Shown here: positions 12,401-23,696 of the stretch, piece after piece
Numbering within the stretch: the stretch's first letter is position 1
How the letters are laid out: each line of letters opens with the position of its first letter
NCBI GenBank assembly: GCA_004335635.1
Contig: QAXH01001425.1
Coordinates: 1 to 64,000, forward strand
Length of the DNA stretch: 64,000 nucleotides
Reading direction: 5' to 3'
Source: Chloromonas sp. AAM2
Lineage: Eukaryota; Chlorophyta; Chlorophyceae; Chlamydomonadales; Chlamydomonadaceae
Translations under genes and position numbers: made by a program
The notes under the pieces: model-generated
Told to the model about the DNA's origin: nothing
Seen by the model: the letters and a program-made list of their open reading frames with translations, nothing else
Database searches by the model: none

Positions 12401-14465
12401 CGTCAGCACCAGGAAAGAGCAGGCCTCAGACCCGTCATGGGTGAACTCCATGCCACGAGGAATGTAAAGGACATCGCCTGCCTAAAACACGCCCAGGAAA
12501 CTCACGAACAGGTGTTAGACCGGAGGCAGCGGCGCCGCCCGGTACACAAAGTGGTACCCAAACTGTCGCATCTTGCTACCCAGCCCCACATGCTTGATAC
12601 TTGATACAACCGCACACATGAAAGCATAGTTACGAAGGTTATGAAGTCATGGAGAAACGCTTTGCCTGGTACGCAAGACTACTCAGTCTGTCGCATTGTG
12701 GTTGCCTATACCCAACCTCACATGCTTGCTGCTGACACTGACGCTGATGACTGGTCAGGCACGTCACGCTGCCCCACCTGCAGTGTAATGTCCAGAAGTG
12801 TGGGCTTGGCGTCACCCTTCTTCTTGCCACCAGCCGCCGGCTTTTCCTCCTCCTCCGGCGCGCTCTGCTTCCAGTGCCGGCTGCCTGAACAGGCACACAG
12901 GCAAAGGTGAGTGCAGGCGTGACATCCCTTGCAACCAAACGAGGATCCCTTGCTGCCCAGTCTGAGCTGCAGTGTTGAGCCTGAGCTGCAGTGCTGAGCC
13001 GCTGACTCTTTGTTCCTGCATCTCGCATTTTAAATGCCTCTAGATGCAGAGCTGACATGCACAGACATGCATAACTGCGCACCCGGTCCCAGTCTCGCTC
13101 GTCCCTCGCATCAAACTGCACGCACCGCGCGTCTGGCACACCCATGACTCCGCCTGCATGGAGTAATCCCCCTCGGGGCTCCCGGCTGCCAGCACATGGC
13201 CTGTGCAGCCCACCAGGCAGGCAAGGGCCGCCTCCAACCGAGCCACCAACTGCCACAAACCGTCATGATAGCGCTGAGGGTTATGGATCTGCGATACAGT
13301 CCAAGGACAACAATGGTGTGAGTGATGACAATGGCGTGGAATACGTAGTGTGTGGTACGTGCATGTCGAATGCTCAGGCAGGGCCTTGCGTGGACGGGCG
13401 GGTTTGCGTGTGTGTTGAATGCTAATCCAGAGCCGTGTGCTTATGCAGTGAGATTAGGCTGCAGTGGCAAAGGATGAGTGGGTAGGGATTTTCCATGCCG
13501 GATTTCCCCCCATAGGTTACCTGGATAACGTTGCCTGGCTTGGCCATGTCTTGACTCAGAACATCATAATCCACAACCTGCAGGACGAAGAGAGATACAA
13601 ATCACACAAGCAGTACAGAAGTTTGGTCCAAGGTCGTAAGCGCGCCTACACATGCGGCACATGTTGTTCCTCCTTGCTGAGGGAAGTTTAGGAGACATGT
13701 GTTCCAACCGTGGTCATGCAGCACCCGATGGCTGGTGCAGTACCCATGCATGCATGATCAGAAGAGAACGCAGTGGAATGACCAGAAATGCATTGAACTT
13801 CCCTGGGTGCCTCATTCCCCAACGTGCAGAAGTGCAAGAACAATTGTGGAATCGTGGCCTGAGGCATGGTGAATAGCAGGTGTGCAGAAACAAACTGGAA
13901 CAAAGGCAAGGCTAAAGAAAGGCCTGATGCGTGAGAATAATGGCCAGATGGTGGAGAAGTTGGCACACACCTCTCCTTCTGTGTTGGGGTCCGATGGCAT
14001 GGACATGTCCAATCCATAAACCATGGGTTGCTGCTTGGTGTACTCCACCACTTGTTCTGGGGAGCTGAGATAACTTCCAAACAAGGCCTTGCGGGTGGCG
14101 GTTGATTTGCACAGAACTGGCTGGCGCCCCCAGCTTGACTTCAGCTGCTCCCAGCCCTGCAATGCATGGCGTGGAACAAGTAACAGCACCGCTACTGCTA
14201 CGATGCGCAGTCTGCCGTTTGTTTGAAACCTGGCTGAGCTTGCGAGATGTGCGGCGGCGCGACGGCACATATTGCGGCACATGCTGCGGCATATCGGAAT
14301 CGTGAGCAGCGCATGAGAACATTGTAACTCGGCAGCCTCTAGATAACTCACTACGGGCTCGTGCAGCAGGGCCAGCACATCGCCGTCCAAAGTCGCCGGT
14401 GCCTTGATGGCATCGCCCTCGTCATCGCGAGCCGTTGTCCCACGCTTGGTTCCAGACTTGCCCAT
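9500..14465 (-). CDS. NO66/MINA-type JmjC (ribosomal oxygenase family) protein, probable pseudo-enzyme
   Basis: Thirteen exons with consistent phases: 14352-14465, 13971-14156, 13521-13577, 13083-13288, 12778-12880, 12353-12481, 11970-12086, 11879-11929, 11553-11751, 11336-11424, 10748-11096, 10277-10484, 9500-9659; about 655 residues. Relatives hydroxylate a ribosomal-protein histidine in nucleus or nucleolus using Fe(II) and 2-oxoglutarate. Family landmarks: GWEQLKSSWGRQPVL, QPMVYGLD, HNPQRYHDGLWQLV, GDVLYIPRGMEFTHDG, TWGDL, and MAENFVRKRLPP in the dimerisation region. The iron-binding HxD of relatives aligns with YSM, and the third ligand His (HSxH) aligns with C of ACSFL, so catalysis looks lost. 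The C-terminal third is an acidic and lysine-rich extension (DEDDDDDD, EEEEMEEK, KKGKKEA) suggesting a nucleolar location. ATG at 14465 is the first in frame. Confidence 0.85.
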
Positions 14466-15658
14466 CTTTGCCAGTCAATCACAACGCCAAAATAGCGACA
14501 AGCGCGCACGGACAAGGCGCACAAAGTATCTGAATTCTGGAAAAACGCCACACATCCTTGGGAATGAGTCACACCTACACCGCGAGTGAGGGATTGTTTG
14601 GCATTGTTTGGCGACCAAGGCGCATCACGCTTATTCTCGTACATTCACCGGGGTGGCCTGGTGACGTGAGGCGACACAAGGCAGCAGTGGCAGTGGACTC
14701 AAGTTCTACGCTATAATGGAAGTGCAATGTCGCTGATTCACTTGATGAAGGTCTTGCCCACAACACAGTCAGTTTGAATTATAGCAGCCTATCTTTCGAC
14801 TCGTACCGGGAATGGCCCAGTTTCTTCGTGGCAACAGAGCGTACCCTCTGCAGCACATGCAATCATAATGCCTACCTCCTGCAGCACATGCACAAACCAG
14901 GGGTTCACATATGTTATGGACCCTGACTCTGGTGTTCAATCTGGGCGTATCATTGAAAATCAGGATAGTGGTTGGTGGCAAGCCTTAGGAAGAGTCTACC
15001 ACATGACGTCAAGTTCCGTGGCGTGACCACAGCCAAGCCGGACATCGCCTTTACAGCTGTGACATGTCTTCGCCAGGCATGTGACGTCAGAGTAAGATTA
15101 ACGCCTGTGACCTGTCAATTGTTTTCCCTTGTAACATGCTGTTGCAAGCTGGATATTGTCAGTTGTGCCCAAAAGCAGCAAATCCCTGAAGCAGCATAAG
15201 CTCAAGCTTGTGTTGTAACCCAAAATGATGCAAGCATGGAGGCAGAACTCGCTGCACCAGCCCCGAGTGGCTGTGTTGTATAAAAGGCATTGTTGTTGCA
15301 GTCTTGCCTACCTGCCCTGCTTGCACCAGAGTCTATGGCCTTCCTGGACCGTTAAACATCACCATCAAAGAATGCAGGAAGGAACTGAATGCATGCAACG
15401 GCGTAGGGCAGACAGCATTCTTTCCACCAGCCTGACGCCCATAGAAGTGCACTGGCTGCAGCCTGCACCAGCTGCTATCTCGTTGCCTTCCTGACATCCG
15501 TTCCTCCGCCCCAACGCCTGGTCAGTTGCTGCTGCTTTCCGCCTCACTCTAAGACTCTAGTTCCCTAGACACAACAGGCCATGCAGCTGCTGCTGTCGGC
15601 TGCACCACCAGTCTCTTAGTTACAAACGATCCACGCCGCGGCTGCTAGCCCCAGCGCC
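14466..15658. other. Intergenic between two minus-strand genes
   Basis: No gene seen. It should contain the promoter of the NO66-like gene. TTACA at 15620, 39 bases past the stop of the next gene, is a good candidate for its TGTAA poly(A) signal. AACGCCTGTGACCTGTCAA at 15100-15118 recurs at about 63291. Confidence 0.45.
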
Positions 15659-17354
15659 TCAGTTGTTGGCTGCTGCCTTTGCGTCCGTGAAGATGGATGG
15701 CGTGGGTGGTGTGTACGGGCGGTCGCGCTCCCAGGCCACCTGGGCGGCCATGGTGAGCACGCTGCGCACGTCCCGCTCGTCCATCACCGGGCGGTAGAAG
15801 GGGACGCGCACCACCACGGGCCCGGGGGCGTGTGCAGGCGCCTCCACCCGTGCGTACAGACCCAGCCGGTCAAGCCACAGCAGCTCAGCATACGCCATCT
15901 GCGGGAATAGGTGTGGTTGAATCTAGTGTGCTGACACAAGCATGTGCAGGTGCTCTGCACGCCAGAGAGAGCCTGAGTCACTGTGCGACATCCAGTGGGC
16001 TGCTGCTGCTGCTACCCCAGGAAACGAATCAGTTCAGTTCATGACGTCACTGCATGGCATGCGTCCAAGGTACATGCAGTGCATGTGTATGTCGGTGTTG
16101 CAGTGTGCAGTATGCATCGTGCGCCCACCTACTGCATTGCGGCGCCCAAACCATGCAAAAAGAACATGCAACACGCAACAGGTTTGTGTATGTGTGTGCT
16201 TGCTGCATACCGCCTCAGGCCACAAACCATTGAAACACAGTGTCAGCATGCCTACCTCGCTCAGCGGAAGTTGGAGATGTTCGCTCACAATGCGGTAGAT
16301 GTCCTCTGCCCGTTCACTGTATTCAGTAACGTCAACAGCTGAGTTAGGACAAAGTTGCGCAGCTAACCAGCCTTGCACAGCAGACAACACTGAAAGCCAC
16401 GGACTGCAGTGCCACGAAGACTGGCTGCTTGAACCCTGTGTGCCTCTAGCCAGTCCTAACCTTAAACGTCCCTCAGGCATGTGCCATCGTCGAAATGCTT
16501 GCCAATCCATTGGCTGCGCTCAACGCTGTCAACTTTCCATGCATGCCCATGTGCCGCAGATGTAATCTACACAACATGGATAGTCTGCGTTCAACATCAG
16601 TGCTCCCACGGCCATGTCAAGCTATGACTCACTCATTCCAGACCCGAATGAGCTCGATAGCTGTTTTCCGCAGAACATCTGGTTCCGCAGCCAACAAATC
16701 AGCGCTTGTGACTTCCACAGCGGCGCAACCCTGCATGCAACAATTGGCACAACAACAATTGCGAGCTGCGAGCTGCCATGCAGCATGCCCTGACCGAAAT
16801 GCCTACATCACCATGTCACTGTTGTGCGTCATCCCATGAACTGCATGTGACATGCAAAAGGACCATGCTAGCAAGCCATGCAGAAGCCCTCCTACCTGAT
16901 CAAGTCCGCCAAAGTACAGGCACTTGTCTACTTGCAGAGCGTGGGTTGCCTGCTCGGCCTCTGCTTGCAGACGTCCCACAAGTGTGACAGATGCCACAGC
17001 GCGCGCGGGATACAGCGTTGGCTGCACCTGCAGGCTGCATCGCTGGTCGCGTGCAAGGTTCTGCAGCTCCAAGCTGCCTGGGACTAGCTCTATGCAGGGA
17101 TGGCCAGCCTTGTCGAGTGTAAAAGAGACCGGGGTACCGACAGGCGTTCCGTCCACGCTGATGGTGCAGAGAGTGCCTTCAGTACAGATGTCCATAATAG
17201 TCCTTGCAGTTTCCGCTGGGCTTGGCTTGACTGCCTTAGCTGCCCCGTTTGTGCTTGCAGCTGCTTGCAGCCTGACATTCTTGGCAATTGAGCGATGGCG
17301 GGAGCAATGCCGACCAGCTGCTGGCAACCTTGTGCCTTGAAGTGCCTGCTGCAT
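15659..17354 (-). CDS. Glutamyl-tRNA reductase-binding protein (HugZ/split-barrel family), chloroplast
   Basis: Four exons (16896-17354, 16633-16730, 16256-16316, 15659-15898) with matching phases encode 285 residues. The N-terminal 35 or so residues are Arg/Ala/Ser-rich with no acid, as in plastid transit peptides. Then comes the FMN-binding-like split barrel: PAETARTIMDICTEGTLCTI, PVGTPVSFTLD, LVGRLQ and CLYFGGLD. The C-terminal DUF2470-like part follows: SADLLAAEPDVLRKTAIELI, NDERAEDIYRI and LLWLDRLGLYARV. In plants this protein holds glutamyl-tRNA reductase at thylakoids and protects it from proteolysis, so it tunes haem and chlorophyll synthesis. It probably no longer works as a haem oxygenase or pyridoxamine oxidase. 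Other plastid split-barrel proteins of the same superfamily are the main alternative. A possible TGTAA signal lies 39 bases after the stop. Confidence 0.82.
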
Positions 17355-17968
17355 CCTTCCTTTGAACCTCGAGAAAAAGATTCAACCGCTGTGCGACTCA
17401 AACGAGCATGTATTCCCGGATCTAAGGCTTGGAGACGACGTAGAGTGCGTCACCTGAGCAGAAATGCGAGAGGAGGCTGGTAAGGATCCACCCGCAGAAA
17501 TGAATGAGATTGGGAAGCATCACATCTTTCCAACCGAAAGCGTTTCTCGCTGGTAAAAAGGAAAAAAAGAAAGAAGTGTGGTGCTCTGCAGGCTGAGCAC
17601 TGCTAGGAACCAAGACCTGCAAAGCCTTGATTAGACAGGAAGGGCTGCCTTTTGTTCACAGTCCAGGCCACGTAAGCTGATCCCATCCAAGGTCTTGTAC
17701 CAACGAATCAAGCCAGGAATAGCCACCATTGGACGTCACACATGCACGTGATACGGACTTTGACCCGCATCTTACGCAACAACCTGAGGCTTTGCAGCGG
17801 GCGTGCAAACCCTAACTAGCCTTGGTGTTGCTAGTTCTTCAACTAGAGGTGAGCTTATGCGCCTTACACAACTGGGCATATGTGCATCATTGTGTGATGC
17901 TGCCACTGTGACGCATGAGCCATTGCATGCAAACTTGCGAGATGCTTTGGCTTCTGCAGCAGGTCCTC
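17355..17968. other. Divergent promoter region
   Basis: About 614 bases between the GluTR-binding protein gene (-) and the TMEM50-like gene (+); both start codons face outwards. No clear TATA box or repeat seen. Confidence 0.4.
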
Positions 17969-19701
17969 ATGGACTTTGAGCGCGCTTCAGATCAGTTCAA
18001 GCCGTATTCTGTGTTCCTGGCAGGCGTGCTGTTTGGAGCAGGCAAGTTTAGAAAGCTGATTCACTGACTGATATGCATGCATTCCAAGCACGTGTGTGGC
18101 ACCATGCACGCATTATGCATCCCATGCATTCATTCCCACAACTGTGTCACATCCATTCCCACGACTGTGTGACCCACCAACAGTTCCTACTCTGCAGGAT
18201 GGTGGGTATGGGGCGACGCCATAGCTGTGTCGGCCGTGTCCGGAGAAGGGTTTCAACCGCTGTTCCTGACTCCTGGACTGGTGGCCACGTTGGCTATTCT
18301 GGTGATGAACTGCGTGCCGAGGTCTGAGCTGGCGTCTGATGTCTATGGCGACGATGCAACGCTGGTGGGTTTAGGCGCCAGCCCTTGTATCGTTGGTGCG
18401 CTGACAAAAAAAAGATGTTTGCCAGTTCTGGGACAATGTGGTGAATGATGAGACGCATGTGGTGGAGGTGTGCATTGACCTTGCCTGAATGAGTGTCATG
18501 CGAGACTGAGATGTGGCGGTGTTGTGTGAAGTGGTGGACGATATGGTTCTGCCATTACTTTGGAACTGCAATGTGCGACTGTGGCATGGGAACTGGCTTG
18601 GTCGGGATCACTGTCATACGACACTGGTGTGTGTGGCATTTGCATGTTGTGCATCGGGTGGGCGCCACCGCACCAGTGCACCAACTCCGTGCCCATTCAG
18701 TGTATGGGTTTTGCCAAGAACAGCATCGGCAGCAATGCGTTCTTGCCAGTTGCATCACAGCAAGGTCTGCACCTTAGGAGGCAAGCTCCTGCTCCAGGTG
18801 CACGTACACTTGCTGCACGCAGTGCTGATGCAACCATCCTTCAGGCCCAACAACGTGGTGCTCTCTGATTCCTCAATTTGGCTCGCATTACCATTGTCAC
18901 CAAGCTGCCACGTCACTGTGATGCATGCTTTGTCAACCGTTTAACAAGCCTAACAACTTGGCTCGCACTGCCGTTGTCACGGAGCTGCGACATCTGAGTC
19001 TCAATCGGCATGAACGGAAGCCTGCCCAGAGGTGTTCCTGACTGGTTCTATGTCCTGTAAGCTCTACAAGTCTGCCAATGCTGCCACGTGCTGCTTGATT
19101 TCCTGGTGTGCAGTGTCGCAGCCGGTTGACTCTTTTCATCAGCTACGTCTTCTCAGTGGCAGCCATCACTGCGGCTGTGGGCATACTGCTCAACCTCAAG
19201 GCGCATGAGCATGAAGATTTGTGGATAGGAGCGGTGGGTGGAAGGGGTACTTCTTGCCATACTGTGCCTGAGTCTGACGTTGCACCGGCAGGTGGGAACA
19301 GACATGCGTTATTAGTGCAGTGTGTACGCACAGTTTCACTCAGTCATTGTTCAACAATCACATTGTTCACTTCATTGCCGTGTCTGGCGGCAGGAAAGTT
19401 TGACGAACAGATCTCATGTGGGCTTAGACTCTCTCGATCTGACTTCGGTCCTGACAGGTGGCGTTGAACTCTTGATTCAAGCTGCGCTGGCATTCTGTCC
19501 CCTGCAAGGTGCGCGCAAGGTTTCATCCAGTCACTGTTTAACAAATCATCTCAACTCAACAGTTTGTTCACACTGTTTTGCCTTTTGCTCACCGCTGTCG
19601 CACTGCAGGCAGGCATAGTCCAGTCGTGCCTAGTGGTGGCCAGTGGACTGGTTGCATGGTTCTTCCGGGACGGGCAAGACGATGTGGGCTACATCTATTA
19701 G
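17969..19701 (+). CDS. TMEM50/UPF0220 family four-helix membrane protein
   Basis: Four exons (17969-18041, 18198-18364, 19114-19233, 19609-19701) give 150 residues, the family's usual size. Four hydrophobic segments are visible: SVFLAGVLFGAGWWVWGDAI, FLTPGLVATLAILVMNCV, LFISYVFSVAAITAAVGILL and AGIVQSCLVVASGLVAWFF. The GWW at the end of helix 1, the NCV(P/S)R after helix 2 and the AG(I/V)xQ at the start of helix 4 are typical of UPF0220. Animal and yeast relatives (TMEM50, Vps68) sit in ER or endosomal membranes; Vps68 takes part in endosomal sorting. Intron 1 uses a GC donor (AG/GCAAGT at 18042). ATG 17942 is in frame upstream, but 17969 fits family length better. Exon 3 holds the weakest conserved part. 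The TGTAA at about 20034 may be the poly(A) signal. Confidence 0.8.
18406..18437 (-). repeat. GTCCCAGAACTGGCAAAC dispersed motif, copy 3
   Basis: Full copy in intron 2 of the TMEM50-like gene, in antisense orientation, with an eight-base T-run. Confidence 0.85.
18638..18692 (+). repeat. GCACCAGTGCACCAAC repeat, copy A
   Basis: TGCATGTTGTGCAT followed by GGC and GCACCAGTGCACCAACTCC, in intron 2 of the TMEM50-like gene. It matches 22970-23021 over about 55 bases at roughly 75-80 percent by eye. Confidence 0.6.
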
Positions 19702-20529
19702 AGCCATCAGAAGACATGGTCATTGCTCCCAACAGAAGGGAGAACGTGGCGATCGTAACGAGTTAAACCATACAGACAATTGTGTGTTGATTGAAAGACT
19801 TGGAAGGTCGGATACAGCCAGCTGAAGGTCGACTTACGTTCGCATGAATCGTTCAGGTCTCTGCTTAAAGGATAACATATTGTACTATGGAGCATATCCA
19901 GGGATGCATCGTACAGCACCGCTCAGCGGCTGCACACCAGCTTCTGATTCTTGTTCACGACTGAAATGATTTTTGCAGTTGCGCAAGTAATGATGTTTGC
20001 GTTGGACGTGCTTCATGGTGTGCACTCCCTCCTTGTAAAGTCTGCGGCATCCAACGGGTCTACATGGGGCGCCTGTACTTGTTGGTTTATGTAGGGCCTG
20101 ACTTTTGCTTACATTGTGGTAGCGGTTACATGGTTCTCCAGTTTCCTTGAAGCTCGTTGTGGTTGCATTGACAATACTTTGATGATCACAGTTTTGATCA
20201 AATGATTGAGGAAGGCATACAAGGCTGTTGCTGCTGACTCTGTCGCTATCAAAAGTTCATCTCTACCTGTGCATGTTTCCCAACAAGGACGCCAAACAAA
20301 GCCAAACAAAGCTGTAACTGAATCCTTTTCTATGAGCAGCTTACTCGGATGCCAACCATGCAACAATTCCAACAAAGGCAGCTGTTCCTGCAAAGGCAGC
20401 TTGGAGGTATCGCTCCATGTGTTGACTAAACCCACTGGCTGAACTGTGTACGTTGCCTGCCACTGAACACGCTTATCCGTGCCACAGAGTCTTTCCTAGA
20501 GCAGCATCGGTCGTGAAGAACGCTGTGCA
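19702..20529. other. Convergent intergenic region
   Basis: 3' flanks of the TMEM50-like gene (+) and of the unrecognised gene ending at 20530 (-). No coding sequence or repeat identified. Confidence 0.4.
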
Positions 20530-21462
20530 TCACAATAACCCATTGCTCGCCAAAAAGCCAAGTACCAGCGCAGTCAGAAGCAGGGCTGAACCACCTGCAG
20601 AGATGTACAGGAAACAGAGGCTGTGTGCAGGCTGTGTGATGTGAAAGGTCTGACAAGTTGCAAAAATGAACACCCAAGCACTGAGGAACGTTGATTGCAC
20701 TGACAAGGTGCCAACATTAAACCCCGGCGAAACATTTGTACGTGCTGCAAGACCATCCCGGCATTCAAGTGCAACTACGGTACTAGATGTGCAGGTTGAA
20801 CGTACCTGCAAATTGCAAGCTTCTTTTGAGCATATCTGCGGAGCTGGCCTTGTTGTCCACTGCAAGATCCGTGGTCACAAGCCCTTTGTAGTAATCAGCT
20901 CCGTATCCTTTCGCCTTAGCGGTGGTCCCAGGCTGCTGCTGGGCTGGGCTGGTGCTGCCACTAGGCTGGGCAGACGCTGGACTGGATTGGGTAGCAGGTT
21001 GTGGGCTGGTAGTAGTGCTGGCATTGTTGATTGTATCCACCATGTTGTATAGTTCGGAGCAGCCAATCTCTCGCCGCTCCTCTGCAGCCCGCCACACCTG
21101 CAAATGCAGCTTGTGGGGCTTGCTGTTTTCCCACCCGTTGGCATGCTCTTGCCAGTGCCATCCATGCCTTCCATGCATTGGGTGCCGTCAAGTCACAACA
21201 GCGAGTTGAAGATTGTCTGTCATGCCACGCCATGACATAATTCAGCATAATTCCCTACCTAAGCTGCTGTTCGCTCACCTTCCATCTCGGTGCAAATTGT
21301 CGAGCCCTTGGTGGGCACACTGCTTGCAGCCCGTGTAAAGGTCGGACACCTGCTTGTACATGGACGGACGGTTGCATGGTCTGGAATGCCGCGCGAAGAT
21401 ATCCAAACCCTTACTTGCGCAAATGGGCTTAAGCGCACGCGGGACGATGTCAGGGTCTGAAG
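20530..21462 (-). CDS. Unrecognised protein with a C-terminal membrane anchor (5' end uncertain)
   Basis: I do not recognise the family. Three exons fit by phase: 21279-21462, 20806-21167 and 20530-20594. The first begins at a TGCGCGCAG acceptor, so at least one more exon should lie upstream. The N-terminal part reads coherently (LKPICASKGLDIFARHSRPC, MYKQVSDLYTGCKQCAHQGL, WQEHANGWENSKPHKLHLQV, WRAAEERREIGCSELYNMVD) and is rich in Cys, His and Trp. A Ser/Thr/Pro/Gln linker follows, then LKRSLQFAG and one hydrophobic helix (GSALLLTALVLGFLASNGLL) that ends exactly at the stop, as in tail-anchored proteins. The hydrophobic segment is split by an intron in phase, which supports the model. The acceptor at 21168 has a weak pyrimidine tract. 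Function unknown. Confidence 0.5.
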
Positions 21463-23696
21463 CTGCGCGCGCAAAGCTCAGAGAAGCATCTCAGCCGTGG
21501 ATGGACACGATGCGCACGTGAAGGACATGGGCTGGTGGATGTGCACTGGAACCAACCCCACCGCCATGGGAGATCTGCAAGCCTGATCAGGTTGTGAAGT
21601 CAAAGTGAGCCTGCCAAAGCATGTCGAGGTTAGGGAGGAGAGGCCAACCAAGTCACTCAACGGGATGACGCCCACAGAGACCGAGGGCAAGCTGTGGCTG
21701 TTGAGTTGTTCCAAGAGCATGGTTGCTTGCAGACATGTCAGAAAAGGAGTGAAGGGTCGAGTTAGTCGTTACACGGGTTGGAGTCCTTTCCTGTGTGTGA
21801 ATGCGCTCATTCATGTCATTAATTGGATGGAGTCCACCAGCAATGGGCCACTTCCACCCCTAGCTCATTGCTCTCATGTACAGGTGCCGCTAGGCACGAG
21901 AGGCACAATGGCCCTTATCATTTGCAAATAGGTGGGCAAACAGGGACCTGACTGGTGGTTGGTAGTCCAGGCACATACACTCGGCACACAACAGACAATA
22001 CGGATGCAATTGCGCAGCGATGGCACATGAACAAACACTCAAGACCTACTTACAACTCAACACTCCACTAAAGTAAAAGACAAGACGCTTCTCCAGACTC
22101 TACTTCAGATGCTACCTGGTTCAGACAAAGAAGTAATGTAGCACACGTGTTGCAGTGGTCACTGGAACATGCACACCAGTAGTTGATAGCGCTCAGGAGC
22201 GCAGAATACCCGATTCGCAAAGCATGACATGCTGCAGTGCGTCAGTGTCAACCGCCTGAATCCTTTGTCCGCACAGATACAGGTCTGTCACTGCTGCCTG
22301 GGAGACCTGGTCCTGACCTTGGACCTGGTCGAAGTGAATTAGTATGTACGTTGATTGGCCGCCCCAAGAAATGAAATAACACGGAAATGAAACGAACACT
22401 GCTGATTGTCACACAGTGGCTTGTCTATAGCGCTGAGGCCTGTCAAGACAACGCCTGCACGCCTTGTCACAGGCACATGCATACCTAATCCTTAAGCCAA
22501 TGAGCACTCCACTCCGCAGTCCATTGGCAAAACTCCATGGAGGTGTGCTGCCTACAGCCTTGCCGATATATGGTCATACAGCATGTCAAGGCTGCTGCCA
22601 GTCAGGAAGCTAATGCTTTCACCATGTGGCAAGGGGATCCACAGGCGCAAAGTCAAGAAAAACATGTTTGACCGCCGAGTAGGTAAGTCAACCTAGCTTG
22701 AACTCATGAGAGCTTGGGTTCCGAATTTCTACCTAGTTGAATGGCTTGATAGCCTGCGTCGCAGTCAAGCATCACGCCTGCAAAAGCGTGCGCTGCATTG
22801 CGTCAACCTATTAGCCATATGGGCCACACCTGGCCTCACAGCCCAATCTTCACCGCAGATACCAACCCTCAAAAACTTTCGACCCGCCAGATTCGTCACC
22901 AAAGTACTGAATCAGCATGATTACCACGCCCATAGCATAAGCTTAAGTGGCCGATCCCAAGGTGCGCTGGTGTGCATGTTATGCATGAGATTGGCAACAC
23001 AGCACCAGCGCACCAGCTCCATAATCCATCCTGAAAGATAGTTCAGCATATTGCTGATTACAAACCCAGGAGTCAATACTCCACATCTGGACGAAGCTAA
23101 CTTTGCCCTGCTCAAAACGTGACTGTGGCAAAGAGGGGTGCACATGCCCTACAGTTTGGGTCCAAGTAGAAAACTCAAACAACTGGTTCTGGCAACACTG
23201 CTGCAGCCCACATATGGGCTGCTTGTCCGTGCGCCCTAAGTTCACTGGCAAAAGGTGCGGGAAAAAAGCGCCATCGCACGTCAACCAGTGCATGCCTTAA
23301 CTCGAACATTCCGCAGTCTGGAACTGATAAGACTGCATAAGACAACCAACTTCGAAACATGACCTGGCAAGAGACTCAAGGGAAAACTGCTCCGCCAAAA
23401 CTGCATGTGCAGGCAAGTCGACACACCACGTCACCACATTCAACTGCTCGGGCAAATAGGTTCAAAGCCAATACTGCTGCCGTCAGCAACAACAACACCC
23501 TTCCTGGATAGAAAAACGCCATACTGGCTGTAATCACAGAGGGACGACATGGAACAGCTTCTCATGAAGTAGACCTGAGAGCAAATACGTTAGACTGAGT
23601 TGTGGTTTCGTCCAGGAGTACGCTACATGAGTACGCTACATGCACTGTATACAGCACAACGAATCGTGCGCCTTATGGCGCAAGGCGACGCCGTCG
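21463..23696. other. Intergenic, no gene defended
   Basis: The missing 5' exon of the gene to the left is probably in 21463-21730. Frames exist on both strands near 21605-21780, but neither has supporting motifs. Otherwise I see only repeat copy B (22970-23021). Confidence 0.35.
22970..23021 (+). repeat. GCACCAGCGCACCAGC repeat, copy B
   Basis: Partner of 18638-18692: TGCATGTTATGCAT, then GGCAACACAGCACCAGCGCACCAGCTCC. Confidence 0.6.

Noticed and set aside
22200..22400. 68-codon minus-strand frame with FPCYFISWGGQSTYILIHF
   Set aside because: Short, isolated, no splice partners or motifs.
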